From assembly GCA_020628855.1 (NCBI GenBank), contig JAHDEL010000020.1, positions 1-51,269 on the forward strand: 51,269 nucleotides of DNA, read 5' to 3'. Positions 28,446-37,153 of the stretch are shown in pieces. The notes under the pieces were generated by a model that was not told where the DNA came from, did not search any database, and worked only from the letters and a program-made list of their open reading frames with translations. The first letter of the stretch is position 1. Each line of letters opens with the position of its first letter. The DNA comes from Saprospiraceae bacterium. Its GTDB lineage: Bacteria > Bacteroidota > Bacteroidia > Chitinophagales > Saprospiraceae. The position numbers were made by a program, and so were the translations under genes.

Positions 28446-28937
28446 TTAATCTGTAATAATTTCTATCTCTAAATTATCTATATAGGTAGACACAGGTACA
28501 AACCCTCCGGAAACAATTGTCAACTTTAATATTTCTCCTGAAGTGTAATCAAGTAAACTTTCGCTTTCATAGTTTTTCCAATCATCTCCTTCAACAATTA
28601 ACTCTATGCGTTCTTGATCTGTCCTAAGATGTATAGAACCTTGATAATCACTCTTAGCTGAAAGCCTAAGCAACAAACTCATGTCTTCGTCGAATGGTCC
28701 TAGCTCCATATACATATGCGGGACTATGCATCCACCACAAACATAAAGACTACTGTCACCTCCGTCTTTTGGTGTTTTATCGCTCAATATTCCTATGTAT
28801 GGATAAAAGTCCATGAGATCATCTTCTGATTCAAAACCATTGCTATAGAGTAAATTTTCATTTCCCGCAGGTGAAGTCTTGGTACAAGCTGTCATAAATG
28901 TCAGCAGCAGAGAAGCAACTATTACTAAGTATTTCAT
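28446..28937 (-). CDS. lipoprotein of unknown function
   Basis: A 163-residue lipoprotein. The start at 28937 is chosen because it begins a clean signal, MKYLVIVASLLLTFMTAC, with Cys18 as the lipid site; a longer frame upstream adds only a 12-residue extension without support. The mature part reads like a beta-sandwich or jelly roll (LLYSNGFESEDDLMDF, an acidic turn, and a final YIDNLEIEIITD strand, as in carbohydrate-binding-like modules). That fold is inferred from the pattern; no family is recognised. Internal CGGC at about residue 87 is notable. It is a single gene convergent with htpG and divergent from rlmN. Confidence 0.75.
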   Translation of the reverse strand: MKYLVIVASLLLTFMTACTKTSPAGNENLLYSNGFESEDDLMDFYPYIGILSDKTPKDGGDSSLYVCGGCIVPHMYMELGPFDEDMSLLLRLSAKSDYQGSIHLRTDQERIELIVEGDDWKNYESESLLDYTSGEILKLTIVSGGFVPVSTYIDNLEIEIITD

Positions 28938-29037
28938 GTTGTGTTGTTTTATAAAGAAGACTACAATACCCATTCAAAGGGTTGGGTACTGCTATGATTT
29001 CTATATTAAATGCATGATTTTTGCAGGAATACAACCA

Positions 29038-30078
29038 ATGGAAAAGAAAGACATCAGATCATTATCTCTGCCAGCATTAACACGCGCCTTTGAAGATTTA
29101 GGACAACCTAAGTTCCGCTCTAAGCAGGTCTATGAATGGCTTTGGAAAAAAGGAGCTTTGTCTTTTGAGCTCATGACAAATTTATCTAAAGACTTAAGGC
29201 TTGAATTGGATAAGGAATATTGCATTCGACCAATTACACTGGACAAGCAACAAAAGAGTCTTGATGGTACTATAAAAAGTCGTTACAAACTGTATGATGG
29301 GTCTTTGATTGAGACAGTTCTCATTCCAGTTCCGAAGGAGAAGAGATTTACTGTTTGTGTTTCTTCTCAGGTGGGCTGTAGTTTGACTTGTAAGTTTTGT
29401 GCAACTGGTCAAATGAAGCGAACTAGAAACCTAGATGCTTCAGAGATCTATGATCAGGTAGCTTTTACGAATATTCTTTCGGAGCAGACTTATGGTCACC
29501 CATTGACAAATATTGTATACATGGGCATGGGAGAGCCTCTCCTAGCTTACTCGGAGGTAAAGAGATCAATTGAGTTGATATCCTCGCCTCAGGGAATGGG
29601 TATGAGTCCAAAGCGGATTACCATAAGTACTGCCGGTATTGCTAAAATGATTCGTCGTCTAGCTGATGATAACCTCAGATGCAATCTCGCTCTATCTTTA
29701 CATGCTGCAGATGATATAAAGCGGAATGAGATTATGCCTATCAATGAGCAAAATAATCTCGAAGCATTGATGGAAAGTTTAGAGTACTTCTTTAGCAAAA
29801 CAAAGCAAAAGATCTCTTATGAGTATATCGCTTTCGATAACTTCAACTTGAGTCGGCTTGACGCAAACAATTTGATTAAGCTTTGTCGAATCTTTCCTGT
29901 GATGGTCAATATCATCGAATATAACCCGATCGATGGAGTAACTTTTGACCGTGCTGCAACTCAGACTGTTGATCAATTCGCTCAAATACTAAGAGATGCA
30001 GGTATCATGGTAACTGTCCGTAAAAGTAGAGGGATGGATATAGATGCAGCTTGTGGCCAGCTTGCAAATAAAGAGTGA
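29038..30078 (+). CDS. rlmN: 23S rRNA (adenine(2503)-C(2))-methyltransferase RlmN
   Basis: A 346-residue radical SAM enzyme that methylates C2 of A2503 in 23S rRNA and A37 of some tRNAs. The radical SAM cluster is CSLTCKFC; GCSLTCKFCATGQ, NIVYMGMGEPLL and RITISTAGIAKMIRRLAD are classic RlmN blocks. The C-terminal Cys needed for the methyl transfer intermediate is in DAACGQL. The start is ATG at 29038, which gives the usual N-terminal KDIRSLSLPALTRAFEDLG; an earlier in-frame start would run across the divergent lipoprotein gene. pdeM follows almost at once. Confidence 0.96.
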   Translation: MEKKDIRSLSLPALTRAFEDLGQPKFRSKQVYEWLWKKGALSFELMTNLSKDLRLELDKEYCIRPITLDKQQKSLDGTIKSRYKLYDGSLIETVLIPVPKEKRFTVCVSSQVGCSLTCKFCATGQMKRTRNLDASEIYDQVAFTNILSEQTYGHPLTNIVYMGMGEPLLAYSEVKRSIELISSPQGMGMSPKRITISTAGIAKMIRRLADDNLRCNLALSLHAADDIKRNEIMPINEQNNLEALMESLEYFFSKTKQKISYEYIAFDNFNLSRLDANNLIKLCRIFPVMVNIIEYNPIDGVTFDRAATQTVDQFAQILRDAGIMVTVRKSRGMDIDAACGQLANKE

Positions 30079-30099
30079 TAGTCTTGTAAAAAATTCCCT

Positions 30100-30747
30100 C
30101 TGGATAGAAAAGTAGAATATCAGTTTCAAAATCAGTGCCTCCTTCTTTTTCCCGAAAAGGCAATGCTTTGGAAGGAAGAAAAGATGCTAGTAATTGCTGA
30201 TTTGCATGTTGGCAAAACTCAACATTTTAGAAATGCTGGCATTGGCATCCCAAGAGAAGTCTCCCATCAAAACTGGAGAAATCTCACCACTCTGTTGCTT
30301 AACCACGATATAGAAACTTGTTTGTTTCTAGGAGACTTAATTCATTCCGATTATAACTCTGAGTGTGAAACGCTTTTTCAGATTCTTGATCAATTTGATT
30401 CTATCTCTTTTGTGCTTACAGAGGGTAATCATGATATTTATAGCAAGCAAGTCTTGTCTTCGAAAAACCTACTTATGGTAGATCAATTTATCAAAGGGCC
30501 TTTTGTATTCACTCACATTCCCCTTGAGGATGAACATGAACTCTATAATTTTTCAGGACACATCCACCCTGCTGTTCGAATGAAAGGAAAAGGAAGACAG
30601 TACTTAAGATTGCCTTGCTTTCATTTTGGACACAGGTTAGGCTTGTTACCAGCATTCGGTTCTTTCACAGGAAGCAAGACGATACATCCACAGGAGTCAG
30701 ATATCGTGTATGTTTGCACTTCTCAAAAAGTTATTAGAGTACAGTAA
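30100..30747 (+). CDS. pdeM: PdeM-type metallophosphoesterase (ligase-associated DNA damage response endonuclease family)
   Basis: A calcineurin-like phosphoesterase: ADLHVGK, FLGDLIHSDYNSE, TEGNHD and FSGHIHP are the metal-binding motifs. Family members begin with a beta strand and a PE(R/K)AxxW motif before ADLH. Here that segment (FPEKAMLWKEEKMLVIADLH) runs through an internal ATG at 30163, and the frame is open upstream to TAG at 30079. The only plausible start that includes it is CTG at 30100, since no ATG, GTG or TTG exists in frame. The ATG-start product would have 194 residues and lack the first strand. The usual partner genes (DNA ligase, Lhr-like helicase, exonuclease) are absent here. 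Confidence 0.82.
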   Translation: MDRKVEYQFQNQCLLLFPEKAMLWKEEKMLVIADLHVGKTQHFRNAGIGIPREVSHQNWRNLTTLLLNHDIETCLFLGDLIHSDYNSECETLFQILDQFDSISFVLTEGNHDIYSKQVLSSKNLLMVDQFIKGPFVFTHIPLEDEHELYNFSGHIHPAVRMKGKGRQYLRLPCFHFGHRLGLLPAFGSFTGSKTIHPQESDIVYVCTSQKVIRVQ

Positions 30748-32159
30748 TGGGAAGGAGAAGGAACAAGACGGTCATTGTTGAAAATGTCAAAATCATCGGT
30801 ATTGCTGACAAAGGCTTAGCAGTTGGCAAAGACCCTGAAGGACAAGTCTATTTTGTTAAAGGCGCCGTTCCTGGTGATGTCGTGAACATACTGCGATTAA
30901 AAAAAAGGAAAGGTGTATACCAAGGCATTACTCGTGAAGTAGTTGAAGAATCTCCTCATCGAATTGAGCCAATTTGCAAACATTTTGGTCAATGCGGTGG
31001 ATGTAAATGGCAAAACCTTCAATATGATGAACAGCTGAAACAAAAAGCTACTGTCGTCCGTGATGCTATGCGCAGGATTGGTAAAATAGATTTGGATGTT
31101 TCCCAGATAATTGGCTGTTCAATCCAAGAATCATATCGTAATAAGATAGAATATAGTTTTAGCACTAAGCGATGGTTGACAACTGCTGAAATACAATCAG
31201 AAGACGCAATGATTGCTCAATCTCCAGCAGTAGGCTTCCATGCTCCTGGAGCTTTTGATAAAGTCGTAGACGTTCAGACCTGTCACCTTCAGGATAACTT
31301 GACGAATACTATTCGTAATACCATTAGGGAATGGGCTTTTGAAGAAGGTTGGGAGTTTTACGATGCAAGAAAACATACTGGATTTCTAAGAAACATATTC
31401 TTAAGGAATAACAGGATGGGAGAATGGATGCTCACTGTGTGTTTTCGTGAAGAAAGAGATGGTCAACATTTTGAAGTATTAAGAAGGTTGCAAAAAGAGT
31501 TTCCTCAAATTTCAAGTCTGTATTACATCATTAACCAAAAGCCTAACGACTCTATTGGTGATCAGACTGCCATCCATTTCTATGGCAAGGAACACTTAGA
31601 AGAATCTCTTGATCATGTCTCATTCTTAATTGGTCCTAAGTCTTTTTTTCAGACTAATACGACGCAAGCAGAAGTGCTGTATCAACATATTTCCAAACTT
31701 GCGGACTTATCCGGAACAGAAGTGGTCTATGATCTCTATACCGGTATTGGGAGTATTGGCCTCTACTTAGCCAAAAATGCAGGAAAAGTGGTAGGAATAG
31801 AAGAAGTGCCAGAGGCAATAGATGACGCTATTCTGAACGCTAGCAAAAATAATATTGATAATTGTGCCTTTTATGCTGGCGATGTCAAGGACATTTTATC
31901 TCCTGTGTTTTGGAAATCTCACGGCAGACCTGATCTTCTGATTACTGATCCACCAAGAGCAGGGATGCACAAAGAAGTTATCCAAATGTTGTTACAACTT
32001 GGAGCTCCTCGTGTTCTTTATGTGTCTTGTAACCCTGCAACTCAAGCAAGAGACCTTGCACTGCTTAATGAAAAGTATGATGTTATTGCGTTGCAACCCA
32101 TAGATATGTTCCCACATACACATCATATTGAAAATATTGCGTTATTACAATTAAGATGA
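30747..32159 (+). CDS. rlmD: 23S rRNA (uracil(1939)-C(5))-methyltransferase RlmD
   Basis: A 470-residue TrmA/RumA-family methyltransferase. An N-terminal TRAM domain (about 5-70) is followed by the 4Fe-4S site CKHFGQCGGC near 89 with a fourth Cys in VQTCHLQ. The SAM domain has YDLYTGIGSIGLYLA near 330, TDPPRAGMH near 397, and the catalytic Cys428 in VSCNPATQARDL. It modifies U1939 of 23S rRNA or a nearby uridine; the two close family members RlmC/RlmD are hard to tell apart without a tree. Its ATG overlaps the pdeM stop by one base (TAATG), and its own stop overlaps the next gene by 4 bases. Confidence 0.9.
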   Translation: MGRRRNKTVIVENVKIIGIADKGLAVGKDPEGQVYFVKGAVPGDVVNILRLKKRKGVYQGITREVVEESPHRIEPICKHFGQCGGCKWQNLQYDEQLKQKATVVRDAMRRIGKIDLDVSQIIGCSIQESYRNKIEYSFSTKRWLTTAEIQSEDAMIAQSPAVGFHAPGAFDKVVDVQTCHLQDNLTNTIRNTIREWAFEEGWEFYDARKHTGFLRNIFLRNNRMGEWMLTVCFREERDGQHFEVLRRLQKEFPQISSLYYIINQKPNDSIGDQTAIHFYGKEHLEESLDHVSFLIGPKSFFQTNTTQAEVLYQHISKLADLSGTEVVYDLYTGIGSIGLYLAKNAGKVVGIEEVPEAIDDAILNASKNNIDNCAFYAGDVKDILSPVFWKSHGRPDLLITDPPRAGMHKEVIQMLLQLGAPRVLYVSCNPATQARDLALLNEKYDVIALQPIDMFPHTHHIENIALLQLR

Positions 32160-32500
32160 GTATTACCGAACAACTATTAATTATTGAAAAGCAATTGCTC
32201 GAACACAATGCTATTGTTACTGCAGCAAAGCAAACAATATTGGATAATGATATTACGAAGTATCCCATTTTTATAGCAACTAAAGATGAGGTAGAACTTG
32301 GTGTCTCCATCATTAATCATCAGACCACTACTGCACTATGGTCGATTCATGCAAGTTCGTTAGAGGAGTTAGTAACTAAGAATGTAATTGCAATGAATAA
32401 AGTGGATGCATTTAGGGAAACCTACAAAGATAGTTCTGTCTACAATTGTTATTTTATACTGAGTAGTTTAGGTAATCAGTTTGCTTATTTGCCTGCATAA
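32156..32500 (+). CDS. small conserved-looking hypothetical protein
   Basis: A 114-residue protein with no signal peptide or membrane helix. It starts with an amphipathic helix (ITEQLLIIEKQLLEHNAIV), then an alpha/beta pattern (YPIFIATKDEVELGVSIINH, WSIHASSLEELVTK) and a C-terminal strand pair ending NQFAYLPA. The ATGA overlap with rlmD shows translational coupling and supports it as real. I do not recognise the family. Confidence 0.65.
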   Translation: MSITEQLLIIEKQLLEHNAIVTAAKQTILDNDITKYPIFIATKDEVELGVSIINHQTTTALWSIHASSLEELVTKNVIAMNKVDAFRETYKDSSVYNCYFILSSLGNQFAYLPA

Positions 32501-32508
32501 TTGCACAT

Positions 32509-33351
32509 ATGAAGATCTATAACTTTTCACGGATTCTTGGAATGCCTTTTGGAATTGTTTTTGTACTGATCTTAGTACAGAGTTTTCGAGATGAAAGTAT
32601 TAGTAATCGCTCTTATTATTGGTTAATCCCACTCCTGGTAATACTCTCCATCATCTATGTTTTCCAGTATCAGATAAATGAATGGTGGCTCAAAAAATAT
32701 CCTATCCCTCTTGATGATCAAGACCGTCAATTACTAGAGAAGCATTCCGTCTTTTTTAAAGGGTTAAACGAAACCGACAAAATTCGATTTGGGACCAGAG
32801 TCTATCAATTTGTAAGGACAAAAGAGTTTGTAGCCATCGGAAAAGAACATAAAGCTGTGCCTTATGATATCCAATTGCTCACTGCTATGGTTGCTCTCGA
32901 AGTCTCCTTTTTTGGAGAGAAACCATTATATGATAATTATGATCGCATTATCTTCTATAAACATCCTTTCCCCACTCCAAAAATCCAGCAGTTGCACACA
33001 GTGGAGACTCATGCAGAAGATGGTGTCATCCTTATGGCTCTTGATTACCTAGCTGCAGCAATTACTGATCCTGTAAGATTCTATCATATTGGATATCATG
33101 CCTTTGGTGAAGCATTTATGTTCGAGCAACCAAAACTGCAATATCCTGAACCGCTTCCTTGGTCCACTATCGAGCATATTAGCAAGTTTACTGCTGGTGG
33201 AATTAAGAAAACAATTGGGCTTCCTAGGTTTGATATGCTTCCAATTGGCATATCCATGTATTTTGCTTTTGGTGATAGGATGAAAGAACTCTATCCTGAA
33301 CTCCACACACAGTTTGACCTTGTGTTCAGAACAACTCGCTACTTAGACTAG
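32509..33351 (+). CDS. MtfA-like protein lacking the HExxH zinc motif
   Basis: A 280-residue protein with two N-terminal membrane helices (about 10-27 and 38-54) and a C-terminal domain that resembles the MtfA / M90 zinc peptidase family. The family block is visible: a helix ending FVRTKEFVAIG (residues 101-111), then DIQLLTAMVALEVSFFG and a YDRIIFYKHPF strand. Where active members carry HExxH, this protein has H193-I-G-Y-H197. The catalytic Glu is therefore replaced, although Glu201 follows 4 residues later. I infer a non-catalytic or altered relative, anchored in the inner membrane. It lies 8 bases after the upstream gene and just before hemA. Confidence 0.65.
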   Translation: MKIYNFSRILGMPFGIVFVLILVQSFRDESISNRSYYWLIPLLVILSIIYVFQYQINEWWLKKYPIPLDDQDRQLLEKHSVFFKGLNETDKIRFGTRVYQFVRTKEFVAIGKEHKAVPYDIQLLTAMVALEVSFFGEKPLYDNYDRIIFYKHPFPTPKIQQLHTVETHAEDGVILMALDYLAAAITDPVRFYHIGYHAFGEAFMFEQPKLQYPEPLPWSTIEHISKFTAGGIKKTIGLPRFDMLPIGISMYFAFGDRMKELYPELHTQFDLVFRTTRYLD

Positions 33352-33414
33352 GTCTAAATAACTCTGGACAAGACTTCATGACATTACTGTGACATTTCGT
33401 GTCTTACTTCTCAA

Positions 33415-33422
33415 TACTTTTG
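33415..33422 (+). promoter_or_regulatory. putative -7 box of hemA
   Basis: TACTTTTG matches TAnnTTTG exactly. A start of transcription a few bases downstream would fall next to the TTG at 33429 and would exclude the GTG at 33399 as start codon. Confidence 0.4.
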
Positions 33423-33428
33423 TATGAG

Positions 33429-34664
33429 TTGTATTCGCGCAAGCTACATATCATCACTATTACTCATCAGAACCTATCGGTTGAAGAGCTGAGACACTTT
33501 GTTGTAAGCAGAGACTCTAAGTCAGAGGTTGTTTCCAGTCTTGAGTCAATCAAAAAGCACTTCGAAATTGATGAGTTGCTTTATCTCAATACATGCAACA
33601 GAGTAAGTTTTGTGATGTATGCAAATATTAGGATAGATCATGATTGGATTAAACGTTTTCTCAAAATGATTAATCCGAATCTTGAGGAACAAATTGCTCA
33701 GAAACTTCCGAAGTATACGGATTATTACCATGGAACTGAAGCGATAAGACACCTTTGCCAAGTTGCTTCTTCTGTTGATTCGCTGGTCATTGGAGAGCGA
33801 GAGATTTTTAGGCAATTTAGAGAGGCGTATCAGTTTTGCAGCGATGCTGGTCTTTGCGGAGATTTTTTAAGGCTTATTGAAAAGCACGTTGTTACAACTG
33901 CAAAGTCTGTGTATACTAGAACAAAAATTGGAGAAAGACCTATATCAGTTGCTTCTCTTGCGTTTAAAAAATTACTTGCTAGTAATATCTCGAATACTGC
34001 TCAGGTCTTGATGATTGGTGCTGGCGAGACAAATACCAATATTGCTCGTTTCCTAAGCAAACATCGTTTCGAAAATGTAACTGTATTCAATAGGTCTCTG
34101 CATACCACGGGTGAGGTGAGCAAATTGCTGAATACCGAAGCATTACATCTCACAGATTTGAAAAGTTATACTCGTGGGTTTGATGCAATTATTATCTGTA
34201 CAGCTTCTACGAAGCCAATTATAGATATTAGTCTATATCGCTCCTTGCTGAATAAGGATGTTAGTAAGAAGGTCTTAGTTGATCTTTCTGTTCCTCGAAA
34301 TATTGATCCTTTGATTGTCGAGCAATTTGACGTTGAGTATATTGATGTGGAAAGCATAAGGTCTCTTGCTGAGGCTAATATGGCTTTTAGAAAGCAAGAA
34401 TTAGTTTCGGCTAATGTCATCATAGATGAAAACCTAGATGCCTTCGAAGAACTCCTGCAGGAGCGCAGACTTGAGCTTTCGCTGAAGTCAATTCCTTCTG
34501 AAATCAAAGCTGTAAAAGACAGAGCTGTCAATCAAGTATTTAAGTCAGATATCGAAAACCTGGATACAAATACTAGAGAATTAGTACTAAAGATGATGGA
34601 CTATATGGAAAAGAAGTGCATCGCCGCTCCTATCAAAATAGCTAGAGAAACTCAGTTAAATTAG
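33429..34664 (+). CDS. hemA: glutamyl-tRNA reductase
   Basis: A 411-residue enzyme that reduces glutamyl-tRNA to glutamate-1-semialdehyde, the first committed step of C5 haem synthesis. The nucleophilic Cys is in LNTCNR (residue 56 from this start); GEREIFRQFREAYQFC, the NADPH site VLMIGAGETN near 196, DLSVPRNIDP and the C-terminal dimer helix are present. The start is uncertain. TTG at 33429 puts the catalytic Cys at 56 and begins MYSRKLHIITITHQN, close to other HemA proteins; a GTG at 33399 would add ten residues without a family match. It is convergent with the MMPL gene, 4 bases apart. No other haem gene is nearby. Confidence 0.93.
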   Translation: MYSRKLHIITITHQNLSVEELRHFVVSRDSKSEVVSSLESIKKHFEIDELLYLNTCNRVSFVMYANIRIDHDWIKRFLKMINPNLEEQIAQKLPKYTDYYHGTEAIRHLCQVASSVDSLVIGEREIFRQFREAYQFCSDAGLCGDFLRLIEKHVVTTAKSVYTRTKIGERPISVASLAFKKLLASNISNTAQVLMIGAGETNTNIARFLSKHRFENVTVFNRSLHTTGEVSKLLNTEALHLTDLKSYTRGFDAIIICTASTKPIIDISLYRSLLNKDVSKKVLVDLSVPRNIDPLIVEQFDVEYIDVESIRSLAEANMAFRKQELVSANVIIDENLDAFEELLQERRLELSLKSIPSEIKAVKDRAVNQVFKSDIENLDTNTRELVLKMMDYMEKKCIAAPIKIARETQLN

Positions 34665-34668
34665 TTTC

Positions 34669-36906
34669 TTAAAAGAGCTTCCTCAATAAGATTGGAATTA
34701 TCAAAAAATCTGACAGCAATGCTGTTAGTAATGTAATTGATATTAGTATTCCTATGATATTGCTTGGCGGATGGATCGAAAACAATAATACTAGGAAGCC
34801 AAAAAAGAGAATAATTGTTGTAAATGTGATGGCTTTACCTGTATCTCTGAAAGTGGAAAGAATAGCATCTTCTTTTGAAAGGCCTTTGTTTTTTGCAATT
34901 TTATATTTGCTCAAAAAGTGAATAGTATCATCTACAGCTATACCAAAGACTATAGTGAAGATGATTGAGATAGTAGCTTCCAAGGCAATACCTGCAAAGC
35001 CAAGTAAGGCAGCTGCAAATAGTAGTGGAATAACATTGGGTAGAAGAGCTACGAAAAGCATTTTCCAATCTCTATAAAGCAAAGCCATAATAATCACTAC
35101 TATGAGCAGGGCCAAAGCCATTCCTTGTAATAAGCTGACTCTGACATATTCTGCATTCTTGTCTAGGATGACACCGGTTCCTGTTCGTTTTACTTGGAGC
35201 AAGGATTGGTCAGTATTTTGTTGTATCCACAGATCTATCTCTTCACCAAGCTCATTAACAACATCTGCTCCTTTATCATTGATCTTAGAAGTAATCCTTG
35301 TTTTCTGCTCATTCTTACTGACTAATACAGCTCCACCAATGGTGTTCATTTTGCTCAAGAAAGGTTGCATTGCCACAATTGTAGAATCCTGTAATGCACC
35401 TTCAGCATCTAAGTCCATAAGAGGAATAGAGCCAATTATATCTGCTACTGAATAGACAGCTCCGATTTCTTCGTATGATTTGAGCTTATCAGAAATCTGC
35501 TTTACTTGCCTAATCACTTCTGGAGAGTACGCATTATATGGTTCTGCAATCTCTATAGCAAATTCGAATGGTCTAAATCCGCTGAATTGATTCTCGAAGT
35601 ACATGAAGTCTTCCGTAATCTTTGCTCCTCTCGGCAAATTACTTTCAATGTTGTAATTCGTGGTAATCTTACTAATACCAAGAACAAAAAGACCACCTAA
35701 GATTAAAGACCCAAATAGTATTCCTTTTTCTCTATTTAGGGTGAAGTTGTAAAACTTGTCCATCAAGTTGGACCAAAACCGATGAAACTTGGTCTGAGTA
35801 ATGGATTCCCTCGGAATCATACTTACTGCAGCCAAGGTAAATGTAATGACCACAACATAAGCCAATATGACTCCTATAGCACTGTTGAGCCCAAACTCCT
35901 GGATAGGTGCAATTCTTGAAGTAGACAATGAAACAAAACCTGCTGCAGTGGTTAAAGAAGTCAGAAACGTAGCCAGTCCAATTTCTTTTACTGTTATGCT
36001 CAAAGCATCTGATTTCGTCTTGCCTAATAAGATTTCATCTATGTACTTTGAAACAATGTGCACCACATCACTAGTACCAACGATGAGCATCAATACTGGA
36101 TAGAGTGCGGATATTCCGTTAAACTCCCTTCCAAACAGCGATAGACCACCAACAAATAATAGCATGCCTAGCGCAATAGTTGTTAGAGAGATAAGTATTA
36201 ACCACTTTTGCCTATAGAGTAAGAAAAAGATGATACTAACTAGAATTATCGAAACCAGTGTCGAAACGATAATTTCTCTTTCTTGCATCGATGCTAACTC
36301 ATCTTGAAAATATGCTCTACCAAGCAGGTGCATCTCGCTAGCATTTTTTGCTTCAATTTGACGATATGCAGTCATAATGCTATCTGACTCTGCCATGCTG
36401 AGGTTGTCCTTATGTTTTATCATGATCAACATTGCAGATTGATCTTCTGAAACAAAGTTTTTCAAGAACTGATCATCTTGCATTATCCTGATACTGTCTT
36501 GAGTTCTTCTATTATCTGGCTCAGGCGATAACGCTGAGATTAAGCTGGGACCAAAAGGAGTAAATCTTGGGGTTTTTAGCGTTGGCAGACTTTGAACGGT
36601 AGTGACATAGGGAAGTTCTTGACATTGCTCAGCAATCTCTTTGACAGCATGAATATTATCAGGATGAAAAACACTTTGTCTTCCAGACTCAACTGCTATG
36701 AGTAAGAAGTTGTCGTCTGTTTCGAAATCCTTACTAAACTCTTGAAAGTACTCAAGATCGGGATCACCTTTTGGAAAGAATTGCTCGAATTTGAAAGAGA
36801 ATTTTATCTTAAATAGTGACAGACAAGCAACTATTGTCAAAAAGGCATATGCCCAGAGAATACTTTTTCTATGGTTTAAAATCCAATGGTCTGTGGGTTT
36901 TCTCAT
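34669..36906 (-). CDS. MMPL/RND family inner-membrane transporter
   Basis: A 745-residue RND-superfamily protein. It has the twofold plan of one helix, a large periplasmic loop and a five-helix bundle, repeated: first helix about 15-33, first bundle about 210-360, second lone helix about 398, second bundle about 620-745. The bundles contain ALYPVLMLIVGTSDVVHIVSKY and IFTIVFGIAVDDTIHFLSKY, matching the sterol-sensing-like part of MMPL proteins with Asp in the membrane, the proton-relay position. Relatives export lipids, hopanoids or fatty acids. No membrane-fusion protein or outer-membrane channel is adjacent, so a lipid substrate is more likely than drug efflux, but this is inference. Confidence 0.9.
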   Translation of the reverse strand: MRKPTDHWILNHRKSILWAYAFLTIVACLSLFKIKFSFKFEQFFPKGDPDLEYFQEFSKDFETDDNFLLIAVESGRQSVFHPDNIHAVKEIAEQCQELPYVTTVQSLPTLKTPRFTPFGPSLISALSPEPDNRRTQDSIRIMQDDQFLKNFVSEDQSAMLIMIKHKDNLSMAESDSIMTAYRQIEAKNASEMHLLGRAYFQDELASMQEREIIVSTLVSIILVSIIFFLLYRQKWLILISLTTIALGMLLFVGGLSLFGREFNGISALYPVLMLIVGTSDVVHIVSKYIDEILLGKTKSDALSITVKEIGLATFLTSLTTAAGFVSLSTSRIAPIQEFGLNSAIGVILAYVVVITFTLAAVSMIPRESITQTKFHRFWSNLMDKFYNFTLNREKGILFGSLILGGLFVLGISKITTNYNIESNLPRGAKITEDFMYFENQFSGFRPFEFAIEIAEPYNAYSPEVIRQVKQISDKLKSYEEIGAVYSVADIIGSIPLMDLDAEGALQDSTIVAMQPFLSKMNTIGGAVLVSKNEQKTRITSKINDKGADVVNELGEEIDLWIQQNTDQSLLQVKRTGTGVILDKNAEYVRVSLLQGMALALLIVVIIMALLYRDWKMLFVALLPNVIPLLFAAALLGFAGIALEATISIIFTIVFGIAVDDTIHFLSKYKIAKNKGLSKEDAILSTFRDTGKAITFTTIILFFGFLVLLFSIHPPSNIIGILISITLLTALLSDFLIIPILLRKLF

Positions 36907-36990
36907 ATTCTATTAGATACACTAACATAGAGTAAACCACTGATTGATTTCAATGTTCTTCTGAATGCTTAACTTTATTACTTCTTTTAG

Positions 36991-37024
36991 AAAAAAGTGG
37001 AGGAAGGTCAATAAGACCTTCCTC
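36991..37024 (-). terminator. terminator of the AbrB / Cys-rich peptide unit
   Basis: GAGGAAGGTC (37000-37009) and GACCTTCCTC (37015-37024) form a perfect 10-bp stem with a 5-base loop. On the minus strand it is followed by CAC and six T residues. It lies 24 bases beyond the stop of the Cys-rich ORF, so that ORF is inside the transcript. Confidence 0.8.
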
Positions 37025-37047
37025 GCTTTGCGTGTTACTAACAGTAG

Positions 37048-37116
37048 TTAGCAGCATGATCCTCCACAACATCCTTCAGGACAACATGGGATCAAAAAAC
37101 TCAGTAACATTAACAT
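37048..37116 (-). CDS. 22-residue Cys-rich peptide, CC-x3-CC-x3-CC
   Basis: ATG at 37116 (or 37110) opens a short frame ending in TAA at 37050-37048. The N-terminal ten residues are hydrophobic (MLMLLSFLIP) and the rest is CCPEGCCGGSCC. Six of the last twelve residues are Cys, in three adjacent pairs at 11-12, 16-17 and 21-22. The exact 5-residue spacing is unlikely to arise by chance. It follows the AbrB-type gene by 37 bases on the same strand and comes before the shared terminator. Paired Cys this dense suggests binding of a soft metal such as Cu, Hg, As or Zn, or a thiol switch; the hydrophobic half may sit in a membrane. Expression is not proven. Confidence 0.5.
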   Translation of the reverse strand: MLMLLSFLIPCCPEGCCGGSCC

Positions 37117-37153
37117 AAGACAATGTTTAGGTGAAAAAATAAGCTTGGTTTGT

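Noticed and set aside
32864-33052. Alternative frame in the MtfA-like gene suggesting a frameshift that destroyed HExxH
   Set aside because: The main frame is open over 280 codons with sensible sequence on both sides of HIGYH, and the other frames carry no HExxH in this place.
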